A stretch of 64,000 nucleotides of DNA from Chryseobacterium sp. FP211-J200 (GCF_001643375.1 NZ_LSHB01000021.1:19922-83921), one strand, 5' to 3'. Numbered from the stretch's first letter, positions 28,764 to 38,274 are shown. Translations and numbers: made by a program. The notes: generated by a model not told the origin, from the letters alone.

Positions 28764-29231
28764 CTACTTGATCCCCTTTTTTGTTTCATTTACCCATTTT
28801 TCTATTTCAGCCCGATCAGAAGCAGATAATTTTGCATCCTGATGAATAACCGTGTAAGAAGCAAGCGGCATTTCGCCTTCTTTGACGGTTTCTACGATCT
28901 CATCCAGTTTTTCAAGCTTTTTTTCACGGGTGTAAGAATTGAATTCATCGAAATTAAGATGTCTTTTACCCGAATTGACGTGATCAGCCAACCACCATTT
29001 CACAGGCTGCAACTTGCTGTAAAAAGGATAAATAGTGTTGTTGGAATGGCAGTCATAACAACTGGTTTTCAAAATAGATTTTACTTTTGGAGGTACATTG
29101 TAATGATTTCCGATTGCATTGGCAGATTGATCTTGGCTGATATTTTTCTGGACATCAATAAACTGAATGCCGATAAAAAGCAGCAGTAACACAGTTAATA
29201 TATTTTTTATGGTGAAAAATGATTTATTCAT
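28764..29231 (-). CDS. Haem-binding domain protein (cytochrome-like, CxxCH)
   Basis: A 155-residue protein with one N-terminal membrane anchor (ILTVLLLLFIGIQFIDV) and a single haem c motif CYDCHSNNTIYPFYS, the signature of the small 'haem-binding domain' family of Bacteroidetes. The C-terminal half (MPLASYTVIHQDAKLSASDRAEIEKW) is also characteristic. It likely sits in the periplasm, tethered to the inner membrane. Its redox partner is unknown. It lies between the PAP2 gene and the metal efflux adaptor. Confidence 0.85.
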   Translation of the reverse strand: MNKSFFTIKNILTVLLLLFIGIQFIDVQKNISQDQSANAIGNHYNVPPKVKSILKTSCYDCHSNNTIYPFYSKLQPVKWWLADHVNSGKRHLNFDEFNSYTREKKLEKLDEIVETVKEGEMPLASYTVIHQDAKLSASDRAEIEKWVNETKKGIK

Positions 29232-29272
29232 TATTTTAGGTTTTAGAATTTATTTTAATTATTTAGGCGGAA

Positions 29273-30427
29273 TTATTCCTCTTCACTCGCTGTATTTTTA
29301 AGCTTCATCAAAAGCGTGTACGCATTTTTAGTTACGATTTTTCTATTCTTGAAATCTTCAATATTTTTGATTTGAATGAAACCGTTTTCAGCTTCTCCCA
29401 GCGTTACCGGAATCATTCTATAAGTTTGCTTTTTTTCCTGAACAAAAACATAATCTTTACCTTCAAAATTTACGATACTTTCGTCTGGTAGTGAGTTGGA
29501 AAAGGATGTTTCAGTTTCTACTTCGGCGTTCATATACATCCCGGGAGTCAGGTTCTGGTCATACTGCTCAAAATGACAATGGACGTCTGCCGTTCCGTCT
29601 GCATTGATATCTTTGCTGATCAGGATAATTTCTCCGCCATATTTTTTCTCCGGCTGCGTGTTGGTATAAGCTGTAAATTTTTGCCCTATTTTCAGCATTT
29701 GGAGGTCTTTTTCATAGACTTTCAGGTTCAGGTGAATGTTATTGGGGTTGATGAGTTCAAACAAAACATCAGAAGGATTCACAAACTTTCCGATATTCAC
29801 ATTCACTTTGCTCACAAAACCGTTAATCGTGCTGTAAACCAGAACACTTTTTCTGATATTTCCCGAAGTGAGACTTCCCGCATTGATGTTCACGAGCCGA
29901 AGCTGTTCCGCCAAAGTATTCATCATAATTCTCTGGCTGTTCATCTCAGACTGCGCCATCTGCATTACTTTATCACTGCTTGCCTGGCTTTGGTTCAACT
30001 TTTTTTGTCTGTTGTAATCCAGTTCTGCGAAATGAAGCTTCGATTTTGCCATCAGATAATCCTGCTGAAGCTGTATAAACTGAGGATTTTCTATCACGGC
30101 AATCACCTGTCCTTTGCTTACCCGCATTCCCGGAAGGAGATTGGTATTTTTCAGATAACCGCCCAAAGGCACACTTACCGAAACCAAATTCTGAGGTGGA
30201 ACATCTATTTTTCCATTGATCTTGAGCACCGTAGAAATGTTTTTCTCAGATAATGGCATTGTTTCGATGGTCGTATTTTTAAGCTGAGCATCGGTCAATT
30301 TAACCGTAGTTTCATCTTTAGGAGCTGTTGGCTTTACAACAGTTTCTTCTTTTTGATTACACTGAACCGCAAAAAAGAGGACAAGCATTAATAAAACCGA
30401 ATATTTATTTTGAATTGATTTTGACAT
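29273..30427 (-). CDS. RND efflux periplasmic adaptor, CusB/CzcB type
   Basis: A 384-residue membrane-fusion protein: lipoprotein-like N-terminus (FFAVQCNQK), beta-barrel and lipoyl parts (SVPLGGYLKNTNLLPGMRVSKGQVIAVIENPQ), coiled hairpin (QQDYLMAKSKLHFAELDYNRQKKLNQ) and a C-terminal barrel. The family links an inner-membrane RND pump to a TolC-type channel for export of Cu, Zn, Co or Ag. It lies immediately downstream of a broken CusA-TolC gene, so although it is intact its own pump is lost at this locus. Confidence 0.88.
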   Translation of the reverse strand: MSKSIQNKYSVLLMLVLFFAVQCNQKEETVVKPTAPKDETTVKLTDAQLKNTTIETMPLSEKNISTVLKINGKIDVPPQNLVSVSVPLGGYLKNTNLLPGMRVSKGQVIAVIENPQFIQLQQDYLMAKSKLHFAELDYNRQKKLNQSQASSDKVMQMAQSEMNSQRIMMNTLAEQLRLVNINAGSLTSGNIRKSVLVYSTINGFVSKVNVNIGKFVNPSDVLFELINPNNIHLNLKVYEKDLQMLKIGQKFTAYTNTQPEKKYGGEIILISKDINADGTADVHCHFEQYDQNLTPGMYMNAEVETETSFSNSLPDESIVNFEGKDYVFVQEKKQTYRMIPVTLGEAENGFIQIKNIEDFKNRKIVTKNAYTLLMKLKNTASEEE

Positions 30428-30430
30428 AAT

Positions 30431-31490
30431 TTATTGATTTAAAGTGATATATTCCAGCTCAACAATGCTTTCATTAAGATTCCAAACGGCATCTGTATAA
30501 TTATTTTTGATGCTGATCGCCTGGTTGGCAAGCATTACAAATTCCAGATAATTAATTTCTCCGTTGATGAACTGTTTTTGAGCGGTTTCAAGAATCGTGT
30601 CAGCATTTTTCAGTTCATATTTCTCGTACTGAGAAACTATATCCAGGTTTTTCTGCTGAATTTCTGATAGTTTTTTATATTGGTTTTTTAACGTAAACTC
30701 CGCATTCTGCAAATCATTTTCGGTCACAGATTCTGCAATTTTTGAAGCTTCAATCCTTGCTTTTTGTCCCCCAGAAAATATCGGAACCGAAACGCCAACC
30801 TGAACCGAATGAAACTGTGGTGAAGCATTGTACACTTTGTCATCTGCACCCATCCCACGGAAACTGTTGAGATTATAGGCGAATTGCAAACCCGGCAATA
30901 ATTTGGATTTTTCCAAAGCAGTTTGCTGTGCTGCAATGGTTTTTTGCTGTTCCAATATTTTTAACGAAGGATTTGTGGAAACATCATTTTGAAGATTTGA
31001 AAGAGAAAAAATACGCTCTCCATCGGGAATAAATTCTGTTTCTGAATTCAAAAGCCATTGCAATTGCAGCTGTAAAGTTCTGAGTTCCTGTTTCACCTGT
31101 TTGATCTGGATTTCAATAGCTGATTTTTGATTGGCAGCAGTTGCTTTTTCCAGAATATTGCTCTCGCCACTTTTCAATCTTAAAGTTGCCTTGTCCAGAA
31201 ATTGAGCATAAAAATCCAATGATTCATTCAGGATTTTGTCCTTTTCCTGCCAATACAGAATGTTGTAGAATGTCAGTGTCACGCCTTTTTTCAGCTGATA
31301 TTCTTTCAATGAAATATTCAGCTCGCTTTTTTTCCATTCTTCTGTGTACAGATTTTTCTGTTTTTTGTAAACGGTGGGAAATGCAATGCTCTGGGAAACT
31401 CCGAATTTCATATCACGATAAGCGCTGTTGATTTGCCCATAGTCCGCAGAAATTCCTGTCTGAGGAATGTCAGAAGACGTCTTGATATGT
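30431..31490 (-). pseudogene. TolC-like C-terminal part of a broken CusA-TolC fusion
   Basis: Encodes outer-membrane-factor helices (DIPQTGISADYGQINSAYRD, MKFGVSQSIAFPTVYKKQ, a repeat of the same pattern around KLLPGLQFAYNLNSFRGMG). In many Bacteroidetes the CusA/CzcA pump and a TolC domain form one polypeptide of about 1,450 residues. Here the open frame upstream of MKFGV reaches back to the join near 31490 without a start codon, and the pump's central two thirds are gone. An internal ATG at 31411 could still be used, but the product would lack a signal peptide. Confidence 0.8.
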
Positions 31491-32340
31491 CATTGTAAGT
31501 CATTGCCCCAAATCTTGTCGCATAACCGTACCGCACCTCTGCAATATCTCTTATAAACAAAGGAACATCATTGTTTTTGGTGGCGATAGCAATGTTTTTG
31601 ATATCATCCAGATTTCCAACCAATCCTTCGCTTCGGATGTATAAAACAGTCGGCCCTTTTTCGATATAAGAACCGCCTGTATTCTGATTATTGGTTTTCA
31701 ACGCATCGAAAACATCTGTAATGGTAATTCCATAAGCATTCAGTTTATCCGAGTTGACTGAAATTTCATATTGTTTCAGTTTACCACCGAAGCTACTGAC
31801 TTCCGCAACGCCTTTTACACCAAGCAATTGTCTTCTGACAATCCAGTCCTGAAGCGTTCTGAGTTCTGTAATATCGTATTTGCTTTCGTATCCTTTTTTC
31901 GGACGGACAACATATTGATAAATTTCACCAAGTCCTGTTGAAATAGGTCCTAAAGCTGGTGTTCCTACATCCTGTGGAATCTGATTCTGAACCTGCTGAA
32001 GTCTTTTTGCAACCTGTTGTCTCGCCCAGTAGATATCAGTATCGTCATCAAAAACAATGGTCACCAGTGAAAGCCCGAACCTTGAAAAACTGCGGATCTC
32101 TTTCAGTCCTGAAATATTACTGTTGGCCTGTTCTATTGGGAAAGTGACCAATCTCTCTATATCTGTCGCCCCAAATGATGGCGCCGTTGTGATCACCTGA
32201 ACCTGATTATTGGTAATATCAGGAACGGCATCTATTGGCAATTGGGTCACCTGATAGGATCCTACGCCTATCAACCCGAATACCAATAATGCTATAATGA
32301 GTTTATTCTTCACAGAAAACTCAATGATTTTTGTAAGCAT
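31408..32340 (-). pseudogene. CusA/CzcA-family RND pump, N-terminal fragment
   Basis: Starts normally (MLTKIIEFSVKNKLIIALLVF, first helix; QLPIDAVPDITNNQVQVITTAP, typical heavy-metal RND motif) and follows the family to about residue 288 (YGYATRFGAMTYND). Then the frame enters the TolC portion out of frame (ISRRLLTFLRQEF ...) and stops. About 750 residues, including the proton-relay helices, are missing. The join is near 31485-31495. A clean deletion of roughly 2 kb would explain it. The pump cannot work. Confidence 0.85.
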
Positions 32341-32527
32341 AATTAATTCTGTTAAATCTTAATTTTAAACAAATGGTATTTGCTCTTCGATCCTATCAAC
32401 AATGTTCATTAAAACCTCTACGCTTACAAGTAAGTGCAGAAACGATTTTTGTTTTGATTTTAAACAATAGAATCAAAGTAGAGCTCAACACAGGATGTGT
32501 GTTGAAACATAAAAAAAAGGTTAATTG

Positions 32528-32905
32528 TCAGCTTTTAGGAGGCTGCCAGATAGAATTTACAACGTCTTTGTAATAGAATAGACGGTCATAGGAGAAGATG
32601 CTCTCATGATCATCTGATGGTATTTCCTTTTTAATTTCAACTTTGAAATCAGAAATTATGGTAAATACAAGAATGAGCGGAAATGAGTGGACTACGAAAG
32701 GTAATTTTTGATCTGTCTGGTAGTCTGCATCTTTCACAGGGTGATCATAATGCATTTTAAGGAAAGAAATCAGTGTCATCTCAGGATTATCTGCACTATG
32801 CTCAATAAAATGCTCTATCAGTGTCGGGATTTTTAATAGCTGATACAGTTCAGTTGTCGAAACCAAATAAAAAGAAAGTAACAGTATGGAAATCCATTTT
32901 TTCAC
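32528..32905 (-). CDS. Conserved small exported protein preceding cation-efflux genes
   Basis: A 125-residue protein with an N-terminal signal (MKKWISILLLSFYLVSTTE) and the block LIEHFIEHSADNPEMTLISF-LKMHY plus DYQTDQKLPF, which I associate with a small uncharacterised family found just before Bacteroidetes CusA genes. Histidine and acidic residues could bind metal, but no function is established. Same direction and 187 bases before the pump gene. Confidence 0.6.
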   Translation of the reverse strand: MKKWISILLLSFYLVSTTELYQLLKIPTLIEHFIEHSADNPEMTLISFLKMHYDHPVKDADYQTDQKLPFVVHSFPLILVFTIISDFKVEIKKEIPSDDHESIFSYDRLFYYKDVVNSIWQPPKS

Positions 32906-33247
32906 ATATTAAAATTAAGAAATATTACGTTAAGAATGATTATAAATATACCTCTAATTCAAACATATAAACACCAATATCAATCAACTAAAATTAATGA
33001 AAACACTGTGTTTACATATCAGGTTAGATGAAATAATATGGATGGTTATACATTATTAGAGCTTAGACATGACCTGCTTCCTTATGGTGTCTGAAAAAAG
33101 AGGACTTTGATGATTTTAAAAACAACCTGAATTCCGGCGTACACACCAGACTTTTTTTTTAGCCTTTTTAATTGTCATAACAAAGTCCCGGCTACGGTTC
33201 CAGATAACCCTGAACACCGTTGATCAATCTTATTAATAATTTTATTT
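32906..33247. other. Intergenic region, no gene seen
   Basis: About 340 AT-rich bases separating the metal-efflux block from the thiol-redox block. No ORF, no terminator with a strong T tract and no repeat could be supported. Confidence 0.45.
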
Positions 33248-33700
33248 TTAAGGTTTAATAATTGCCCAGCCTTCATCGTGTCTCAGAATCATTTCTCCAT
33301 TTCCGCTGGATGTATAATTCACAAATTCGAAAAGTTCCGATTGGTCTATCTGCTTTTCCCGAAGCGTATTTTCACACTGGACCATCGTAACACCTTTATT
33401 TTTAAGGTCTATCAAAAGAGATCCATATGGATTCTTTTTTCTGTACATTTCTACGCCCCCACCGAAAGCCAGCAATTCCACTTTCAGTTTTCCCTTAAGT
33501 CTTGGGTCTTCCAATGCATTATTGATATTTCTAATAATTGCCCTGATCTTATTTTCATCAGATTCATTGATCACATACAATACTTTATACTCTTTTTTGC
33601 TCAATTTTGCAGGTTGATAAACAGAGGAAGATTCTTGGGCGAAAGTTTTCAATGCCATCAGCATTGTTGACAAAATAAATATTCTTATTAAATTTTTCAT
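33248..33700 (-). CDS. Exported DsrE/DsrF-like protein
   Basis: A 150-residue protein with a signal peptide (ending TFAQ) and a DsrE/F fold: KVLYVINESDENKIRAIIRN, VELLAFGGGVEMYRKKNP and GVTMVQCENTLREKQID with the Cys position that carries sulfane sulfur in the family. Members take part in intracellular or periplasmic persulfide transfer. It is translated just after the TlpA-like gene (3-base gap), within a run of thiol-redox genes, which fits a role in sulfur handling. Confidence 0.8.
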   Translation of the reverse strand: MKNLIRIFILSTMLMALKTFAQESSSVYQPAKLSKKEYKVLYVINESDENKIRAIIRNINNALEDPRLKGKLKVELLAFGGGVEMYRKKNPYGSLLIDLKNKGVTMVQCENTLREKQIDQSELFEFVNYTSSGNGEMILRHDEGWAIIKP

Positions 33701-33703
33701 TTT

Positions 33704-34306
33704 TTATTCTTTTAGAAGTTGATTGATTTCGTCGTAAAACGAATCTTTGCTGTAATCTGCCATTCCGGCGTGATGCATCCTCACTTTTCCAGCTTTATCT
33801 AAAACTACCGTAGTTGGGAGTGAACCGCTGAAATATTCATTAGGAATATTCCCATTGGGAATTAAAAACGGAACGTTGAACTTTTCTTTTTCGAGGTACG
33901 TTTTTCCTGATGCCACTTCATCATCAAGATTTACAGTGAGGAAAACCAAATCTTTATTTGAATTGTACTTATCATAAAATTTCTGAATTGAAGGAAATTC
34001 TGCCCGACACGGTGGACACCACGATGCCCAGAAGTTAATAAAAACCACCTTTCCTTTCAGTTCGGAGGTATTGATAATTTTTCCGCTTTCATCTTGTACA
34101 CTAAAGTTTTGAGATATACTTGCAATATTTTCGGTCGCAAGCTGTTCGGCAGGTTTTTCTTTGATTTTCGAATTAAGCAGACCTGTCGAAATAATTTGTC
34201 GCATCAACCACGCTTTTGCATCAGGGCTTAACAATAAAACCACAAATGCCGTGAACAGAAGCGTCGTGCTCCAGTTCTTCCTAAGCCATATTTTAAATTT
34301 TTCCAT
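33704..34306 (-). CDS. TlpA-like thioredoxin, membrane anchored
   Basis: A 200-residue protein with an N-terminal membrane helix (TTLLFTAFVVLLLS) and a periplasmic thioredoxin fold: KGKVVFINFWASWCPPCRAEFPSI with the WCPPC active site, and SLPTTVVLDKAGKV with the cis-Pro. Likely a disulfide reductase or oxidoreductase in the periplasm. It forms a pair with the next upstream TlpA gene (16 bases apart), differing in its membrane anchor. Confidence 0.88.
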   Translation of the reverse strand: MEKFKIWLRKNWSTTLLFTAFVVLLLSPDAKAWLMRQIISTGLLNSKIKEKPAEQLATENIASISQNFSVQDESGKIINTSELKGKVVFINFWASWCPPCRAEFPSIQKFYDKYNSNKDLVFLTVNLDDEVASGKTYLEKEKFNVPFLIPNGNIPNEYFSGSLPTTVVLDKAGKVRMHHAGMADYSKDSFYDEINQLLKE

Positions 34307-34321
34307 TGTTTAGTTTTTAAA

Positions 34322-34867
34322 TTATTTTTCAGTTAAGGTTTTTAAAGCTTCGTAAATTTCAGGCTGGTCAAAATCTCTGCCACCTTGAATTTGCGCCTCA
34401 AGTTCGCCATCCTTATTAAAGATCAATGTCGTAGGAATAGCACCCTGAAAATACTTTGAGGGAATGGTGTTCCCTGCTACATAGACGGGCAGATCAAAGT
34501 TTTTATCTTTCATAAATTTCTTGGATTTCGCAAGATTGGCTTCCACATTTAGAAGCACAAAGACGATGTTGTCATTTCCTTTAAATTTGTTTTTGAGATT
34601 ACTGATGGTCGGCATTTCTTCCACACAAGGTCTGCACCAAGTTGCCCAGAAATTCACAAAAACCACCTTTCCTTTCAGTTCGCTCAATACCACTTTTTTT
34701 CCGTTTTCGTCAATCAGAATGAGGTCTTCATTATCCTTTGTTTTTTCAGGATAAACCAAAATTTTATCTTCATTAAGAAAAGAAATCGGTCTTGCGTTGA
34801 GTTCAAAAGAAATCAATGCCATAATCAGGATAAAAATATTTGTTTTCGTTTTTAAAACTGTATTCAT
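34322..34867 (-). CDS. TlpA-like thioredoxin, secreted
   Basis: A 181-residue protein with a cleavable-type signal (IFILIMALISFELNA) and thioredoxin fold: KGKVVFVNFWATWCRPCVEEMPTI with active site WCRPC, and GAIPTTLIFNKDGE with cis-Pro. It is related to its downstream neighbour by tandem duplication of the family, though the active-site dipeptide differs (RP versus PP), which usually changes redox potential. Confidence 0.87.
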   Translation of the reverse strand: MNTVLKTKTNIFILIMALISFELNARPISFLNEDKILVYPEKTKDNEDLILIDENGKKVVLSELKGKVVFVNFWATWCRPCVEEMPTISNLKNKFKGNDNIVFVLLNVEANLAKSKKFMKDKNFDLPVYVAGNTIPSKYFQGAIPTTLIFNKDGELEAQIQGGRDFDQPEIYEALKTLTEK

Positions 34868-35138
34868 TTTGTTATTTTTTTGAGGTTTGTATTTTTCCTT
34901 CTTCTATTTCTTCGGAAGGTCTTTCAAGAATTTTATCTTTGGGAGAAAAAGCATCGAACACTCATTCATCTGAAAAAAAGGACAGGGGTGTTGTGCTGTC
35001 AGTCCCAAGAAAAGGACTGAAAGACTTTTTCTTATCATTTTTTAGAAATTAATAGCTAACCAAAAATTTTCCGGTTAGGATTTAAAAAAATAAAATCATT
35101 TACATCTGCTATTGCTAACAGATTGAATCAATTTTAAA

Positions 35139-35543
35139 TCAAATGATAAGTTTGCGGTATTGTATAAAGATGGGAACAGCATTCCCTATTTTGGAAGAGC
35201 TGTAGACAGGATGTTTCGGAATACTGACAAAAAGAAAAGCGCCTGCAAAAAGAATAAATGTAAATGCAGCAATCTCGTGAAAATCCGAAACGGCAAATTG
35301 GGTATCGTTTTTTGCCGTCATTTCATTTTCCTTACAGAAATTACATTGCGAAACAGAAGTTGTGGTGGTGAATCTGTCTTTTGGAACCGAAGAATGACTT
35401 TGACTTTTAGAAGTCGGAGATACATTGAGCAGGTTTTTGATACCATACTTTACGGCACACGAAGAAATCAAAATGCATACAATGAAAAACATTCCGATGA
35501 TGCTTCTCATTGTATGATTGATATGTAACTTCCTGGAGGTCAT
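35139..35543 (-). CDS. Small membrane protein of unknown function with CxxC
   Basis: A 134-residue protein with two hydrophobic segments (GMFFIVCILISSC, and AAFTFILFAGAFLFVSI) and a CNFCKE pair between them. The Cys in LISSC might be a lipobox. Both ATG 35543 and ATG 35510 are possible: a TAnnTTTG box at 35549-35556 ends six bases before the first, so that start would be leaderless. CxxC and the neighbourhood suggest a thiol or metal link, but I do not recognise the family. Confidence 0.5.
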   Translation of the reverse strand: MTSRKLHINHTMRSIIGMFFIVCILISSCAVKYGIKNLLNVSPTSKSQSHSSVPKDRFTTTTSVSQCNFCKENEMTAKNDTQFAVSDFHEIAAFTFILFAGAFLFVSIPKHPVYSSSKIGNAVPIFIQYRKLII

Positions 35544-35548
35544 TGAGA

Positions 35549-35556
35549 CAAAAGTA
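35549..35556 (-). promoter_or_regulatory. -7 box of the small CxxC membrane protein gene
   Basis: TACTTTTG on the minus strand matches TAnnTTTG. Its closeness to ATG 35543 implies either a leaderless mRNA or use of ATG 35510. Confidence 0.45.
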
Positions 35557-35606
35557 GAGGTTTATATAGTTATCTCAAAAATATTAACAGACTTTATAAA
35601 ATAGTT

Positions 35607-36311
35607 TTATTTGGAAATTTGTTTTCTAACTTTCTCTTCCGTTACAAAACCAAGGTTTTCCCAGACTATCTTGTTATTGTTGTACAGTTTCAAAACCGGG
35701 AGTGCAGAAACATTCAGCTCTTTGCAAAGTTCTGTGTTTTCATCCACATTGATTCTGATTATTTTCAATTTATCCGGCATTTCCGAAGCCATTTTTTTTA
35801 AATATGGTTCCATTTTTTTGCACGGTGCGCACCATTCTGCATAGAAATCTACTAAAACAGGTGTATTACTTTTCAGCATTTCGTTGTACTGGGCAAGACT
35901 CATTCCGGCTGAAGTGGAGGCTTTGATTTCGGGAAGACTGGCATTTCTCCATTTCATCATTCCACCATTCATTTCATAGACATTTTTAAAGCCCATTTCT
36001 GTGAGTTTTTCAGCGGCAGCAGAACTTCTCGGTCCGCTCATACAGTACACGAATACAGGTTTATCTTTATCTAAAGCTTTTGCTTTTTCAGCAAAATCTC
36101 CGGCAGTCCAATCAATGTTCATTGCATTTTTGAGATGTCCGTTACGGAATTCTCCCGACGTTCTCACATCGACCAATTGTGCATCTTTGGTCTGATCTAA
36201 TTTTTGAGAAAATTCTGTTGCAGTAAGACTACTTCCTTTTTTATTGTTTTGTGCTTTTCCACATCCTGTGAGTACGATGAGAAAAAATGCAACAATTAGG
36301 TTTTTATACAT
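35607..36311 (-). CDS. Rhodanese-thioredoxin fusion lipoprotein
   Basis: A 234-residue lipoprotein (lipobox LTGCG). Residues about 30-125 are a rhodanese domain (QLVDVRTSGEFRNGHLKNA; active Cys in VYCMSGPRSS) and residues 135-234 a thioredoxin domain (VLVDFYAEWCAPCKKMEPYL, cis-Pro in SALPVLKLY). The fusion suggests direct transfer of sulfane sulfur from the rhodanese Cys to the thioredoxin in the periplasm. It is the last gene of a four-gene minus-strand operon, one base after trx. Confidence 0.88.
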   Translation of the reverse strand: MYKNLIVAFFLIVLTGCGKAQNNKKGSSLTATEFSQKLDQTKDAQLVDVRTSGEFRNGHLKNAMNIDWTAGDFAEKAKALDKDKPVFVYCMSGPRSSAAAEKLTEMGFKNVYEMNGGMMKWRNASLPEIKASTSAGMSLAQYNEMLKSNTPVLVDFYAEWCAPCKKMEPYLKKMASEMPDKLKIIRINVDENTELCKELNVSALPVLKLYNNNKIVWENLGFVTEEKVRKQISK

Positions 36312-36312
36312 T

Positions 36313-36609
36313 TTAGCTGTTTTGCTTTATTAATCTCTCCAATTCATCTGCCTGAAAGACACCGGACTGTTTCCATTTAACTTCACCTGCTTTAAAAATC
36401 ATCAAGGTAGGCACACTACGGATTCCGAACTGAGCTGCAACCGCCTGATTTTTATCAATATCAATTTTGACGATATTGGCAGAGTCTCCTATTTTCTTTT
36501 TTAGATCCTGAAGAATAGGAGCCTGCATTTTACACGGACCACACCATTCTGCAAAAAAGTCTACTAAAACAGGCTTATCCTGATTGATAAGTTCTTGAAA
36601 TTTATTCAT
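36313..36609 (-). CDS. Thioredoxin
   Basis: A 98-residue cytoplasmic thioredoxin without a signal peptide: VLVDFFAEWCGPCKMQAPIL (WCGPC), IDKNQAVAAQFGIRSVPTLM with cis-Pro, and the usual helical end. Located within a rhodanese/MBL operon, so it may recycle persulfidated partners instead of being the housekeeping thioredoxin. Confidence 0.9.
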   Translation of the reverse strand: MNKFQELINQDKPVLVDFFAEWCGPCKMQAPILQDLKKKIGDSANIVKIDIDKNQAVAAQFGIRSVPTLMIFKAGEVKWKQSGVFQADELERLIKQNS

Positions 36610-36620
36610 TTTTTCAGATT

Positions 36621-36866
36621 TTATTTGATTTCTTCATATTCGACCTCGTCCTTATTATTTTTTGAATTTCTTGTCGGGACAGAACAGTTTCCTGTAGCAC
36701 AACAGCCGATATTCAATAAAGGCATTGCTACAAAAACTGCTCCAACGAAGACCAACAGCCACATTCCTGATTTCACGGCTTCTACCACCAGGAATATTCC
36801 CATTGCCAAGCGCAGTATTCGAACAAAGTTCCAATTTTTAAATATATTCTGCATCATTTTAAACAT
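36621..36866 (-). CDS. Small DUF2892-like membrane protein
   Basis: An 81-residue protein with two membrane helices (ILRLAMGIFLVVEAV and WLLVFVGAVFVAMPLLNIG) and a cytoplasmic CCATGNC segment. It resembles the YgaP membrane part (DUF2892), which in E. coli is fused to a rhodanese. Here it lies beside rhodanese genes, keeping the association. The start overlaps the MBL-rhodanese stop by eight bases; internal ATGs at 36857 and 36854 are alternatives. Confidence 0.75.
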   Translation of the reverse strand: MFKMMQNIFKNWNFVRILRLAMGIFLVVEAVKSGMWLLVFVGAVFVAMPLLNIGCCATGNCSVPTRNSKNNKDEVEYEEIK

Positions 36867-38259
36867 TTTTATTTGTAACAGGATTTTCCATTTCTTTCCA
36901 TTCTTTCATTCCTCCTGCATAATTTTTAACATTGGTAAAACCGTTCTTTCTGAGAATAGAATAAGCAATTGTAGCTCTATCACCGCTCTGGCAGTGTATA
37001 ACGACTGGCTTATCCTTATTCATTTTGTAAAGATTGTCAGGAAGCGTACCTACGAAAATATTTTCGGCTCCTTTAATGTGACCTTCGTCAAATTCTGTTT
37101 TGCCTCGCACATCTACAATCTGTATATGATCTTTATTCAAATATGATTTGAATTCTGAAATATCAATCACATCAGCCTTGTGAAGTTCTAATTCCAGATG
37201 ATCGATATCATCAATGTAGCCCATCATATGATCCATTCCGATTCTCATAAGCTTTCGGGTAAGATCTTCCATCTGATGGTCCTGAGCGACCAAAATAAAG
37301 GGTTCTGAATAATCGATCAACCATCCCATCCACGTAGAAAAGGAATTATTATCTTGAATATTGATACTTGCGGGAATAAAACCTATGGCAAAATCGACCT
37401 TATTTCGGGTATCAATTATTTTTACTCCGTCATGGTAAGCATTCAAAAACTCCTTCTTGGAAAGTTTCTTCTGCTTTGGAACTTCTGGTAACAAAGGTCT
37501 TTCTAATTTATTGAGCTTCTTCATCATTGCAAAATATTTCGGTGGTTCCGGCTGACCTTCCAATAAATAGTTGACAAAACCTTCTTCGTTATCTTCATAT
37601 TGAAATGCCCAGTTGCGGATCTTCTCATAACCGACGGTAGAACTAGGTACCGCTCCCAAAGATTTTCCACAAGCAGAACCGGCTCCATGTCCTGGCCAAA
37701 CCTGAATAAATTCAGGCAACTTGCTGAAATCCTGCACGGAATGGTACATCTCTTTAGCTCCTTTTTCCTGAGTTCCGACAATTCCGGCTGCTTTTTCCAG
37801 CAGATCAGGTCTTCCGATGTCGCCTACGAAAACGAAATCTCCTGTGAAAATCATTACCGGTTCATCCGCCGCAGGATGATCTGTAAGAAGAAAGCTAATG
37901 CTTTCCGGTGTATGCCCGGGTGTGTGAATGACTTTTAGTGTAAGATTTCCTACTTTAATTGTATCCCCGTTTTTCAGACCTACGTGAGGAAACTCATATT
38001 GCCAATCTTTACCACCTTCATCAGAAAGGTATAATTCTGCACCTGTAACTTCCGCCAGCTCACGAGAACCAGACAGAAAATCTGCATGAATATGCGTTTC
38101 TGCGATATGCGTAATTTTGAGATTATTTTCTTCTGCCACCTGAAGATACGTATCAATATCCCTTTTGGCATCAATAACAATTGCCTCTCCTTTGGCCTGA
38201 CAACCGATAAGATAACTACTCTGTGCTAAACTTTTATCGTAAATGTGTTGAAAAAACAT
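36859..38259 (-). CDS. MBL-fold hydrolase with two rhodanese domains (persulfide dioxygenase-like)
   Basis: A 466-residue protein: ETHE1-like metallo-beta-lactamase domain (about 1-235) with THIHADFLSGSREL, HTPGHTPESISF, GDFVFVGDIGRPDL and WPGHGAGSACG, followed by an inactive rhodanese (about 265-350, no Cys in the active loop: LVAQDHQ) and an active one (360-460; VIHCQSGDRATIAY). The family oxidises glutathione or protein persulfide to sulfite. It starts the sulfur operon. An IS982 copy lies only 15 bases upstream of its ATG, so the native promoter appears to have been displaced. Confidence 0.88.
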   Translation of the reverse strand: MFFQHIYDKSLAQSSYLIGCQAKGEAIVIDAKRDIDTYLQVAEENNLKITHIAETHIHADFLSGSRELAEVTGAELYLSDEGGKDWQYEFPHVGLKNGDTIKVGNLTLKVIHTPGHTPESISFLLTDHPAADEPVMIFTGDFVFVGDIGRPDLLEKAAGIVGTQEKGAKEMYHSVQDFSKLPEFIQVWPGHGAGSACGKSLGAVPSSTVGYEKIRNWAFQYEDNEEGFVNYLLEGQPEPPKYFAMMKKLNKLERPLLPEVPKQKKLSKKEFLNAYHDGVKIIDTRNKVDFAIGFIPASINIQDNNSFSTWMGWLIDYSEPFILVAQDHQMEDLTRKLMRIGMDHMMGYIDDIDHLELELHKADVIDISEFKSYLNKDHIQIVDVRGKTEFDEGHIKGAENIFVGTLPDNLYKMNKDKPVVIHCQSGDRATIAYSILRKNGFTNVKNYAGGMKEWKEMENPVTNKNV

Positions 38260-38274
38260 AATTTTACTTTTTTA

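Noticed and set aside
30431..31411. Independent tolC gene starting at ATG 31411
   Set aside because: No signal peptide, and the open frame extends upstream into the deletion join; better explained as the tail of a CusA-TolC fusion.
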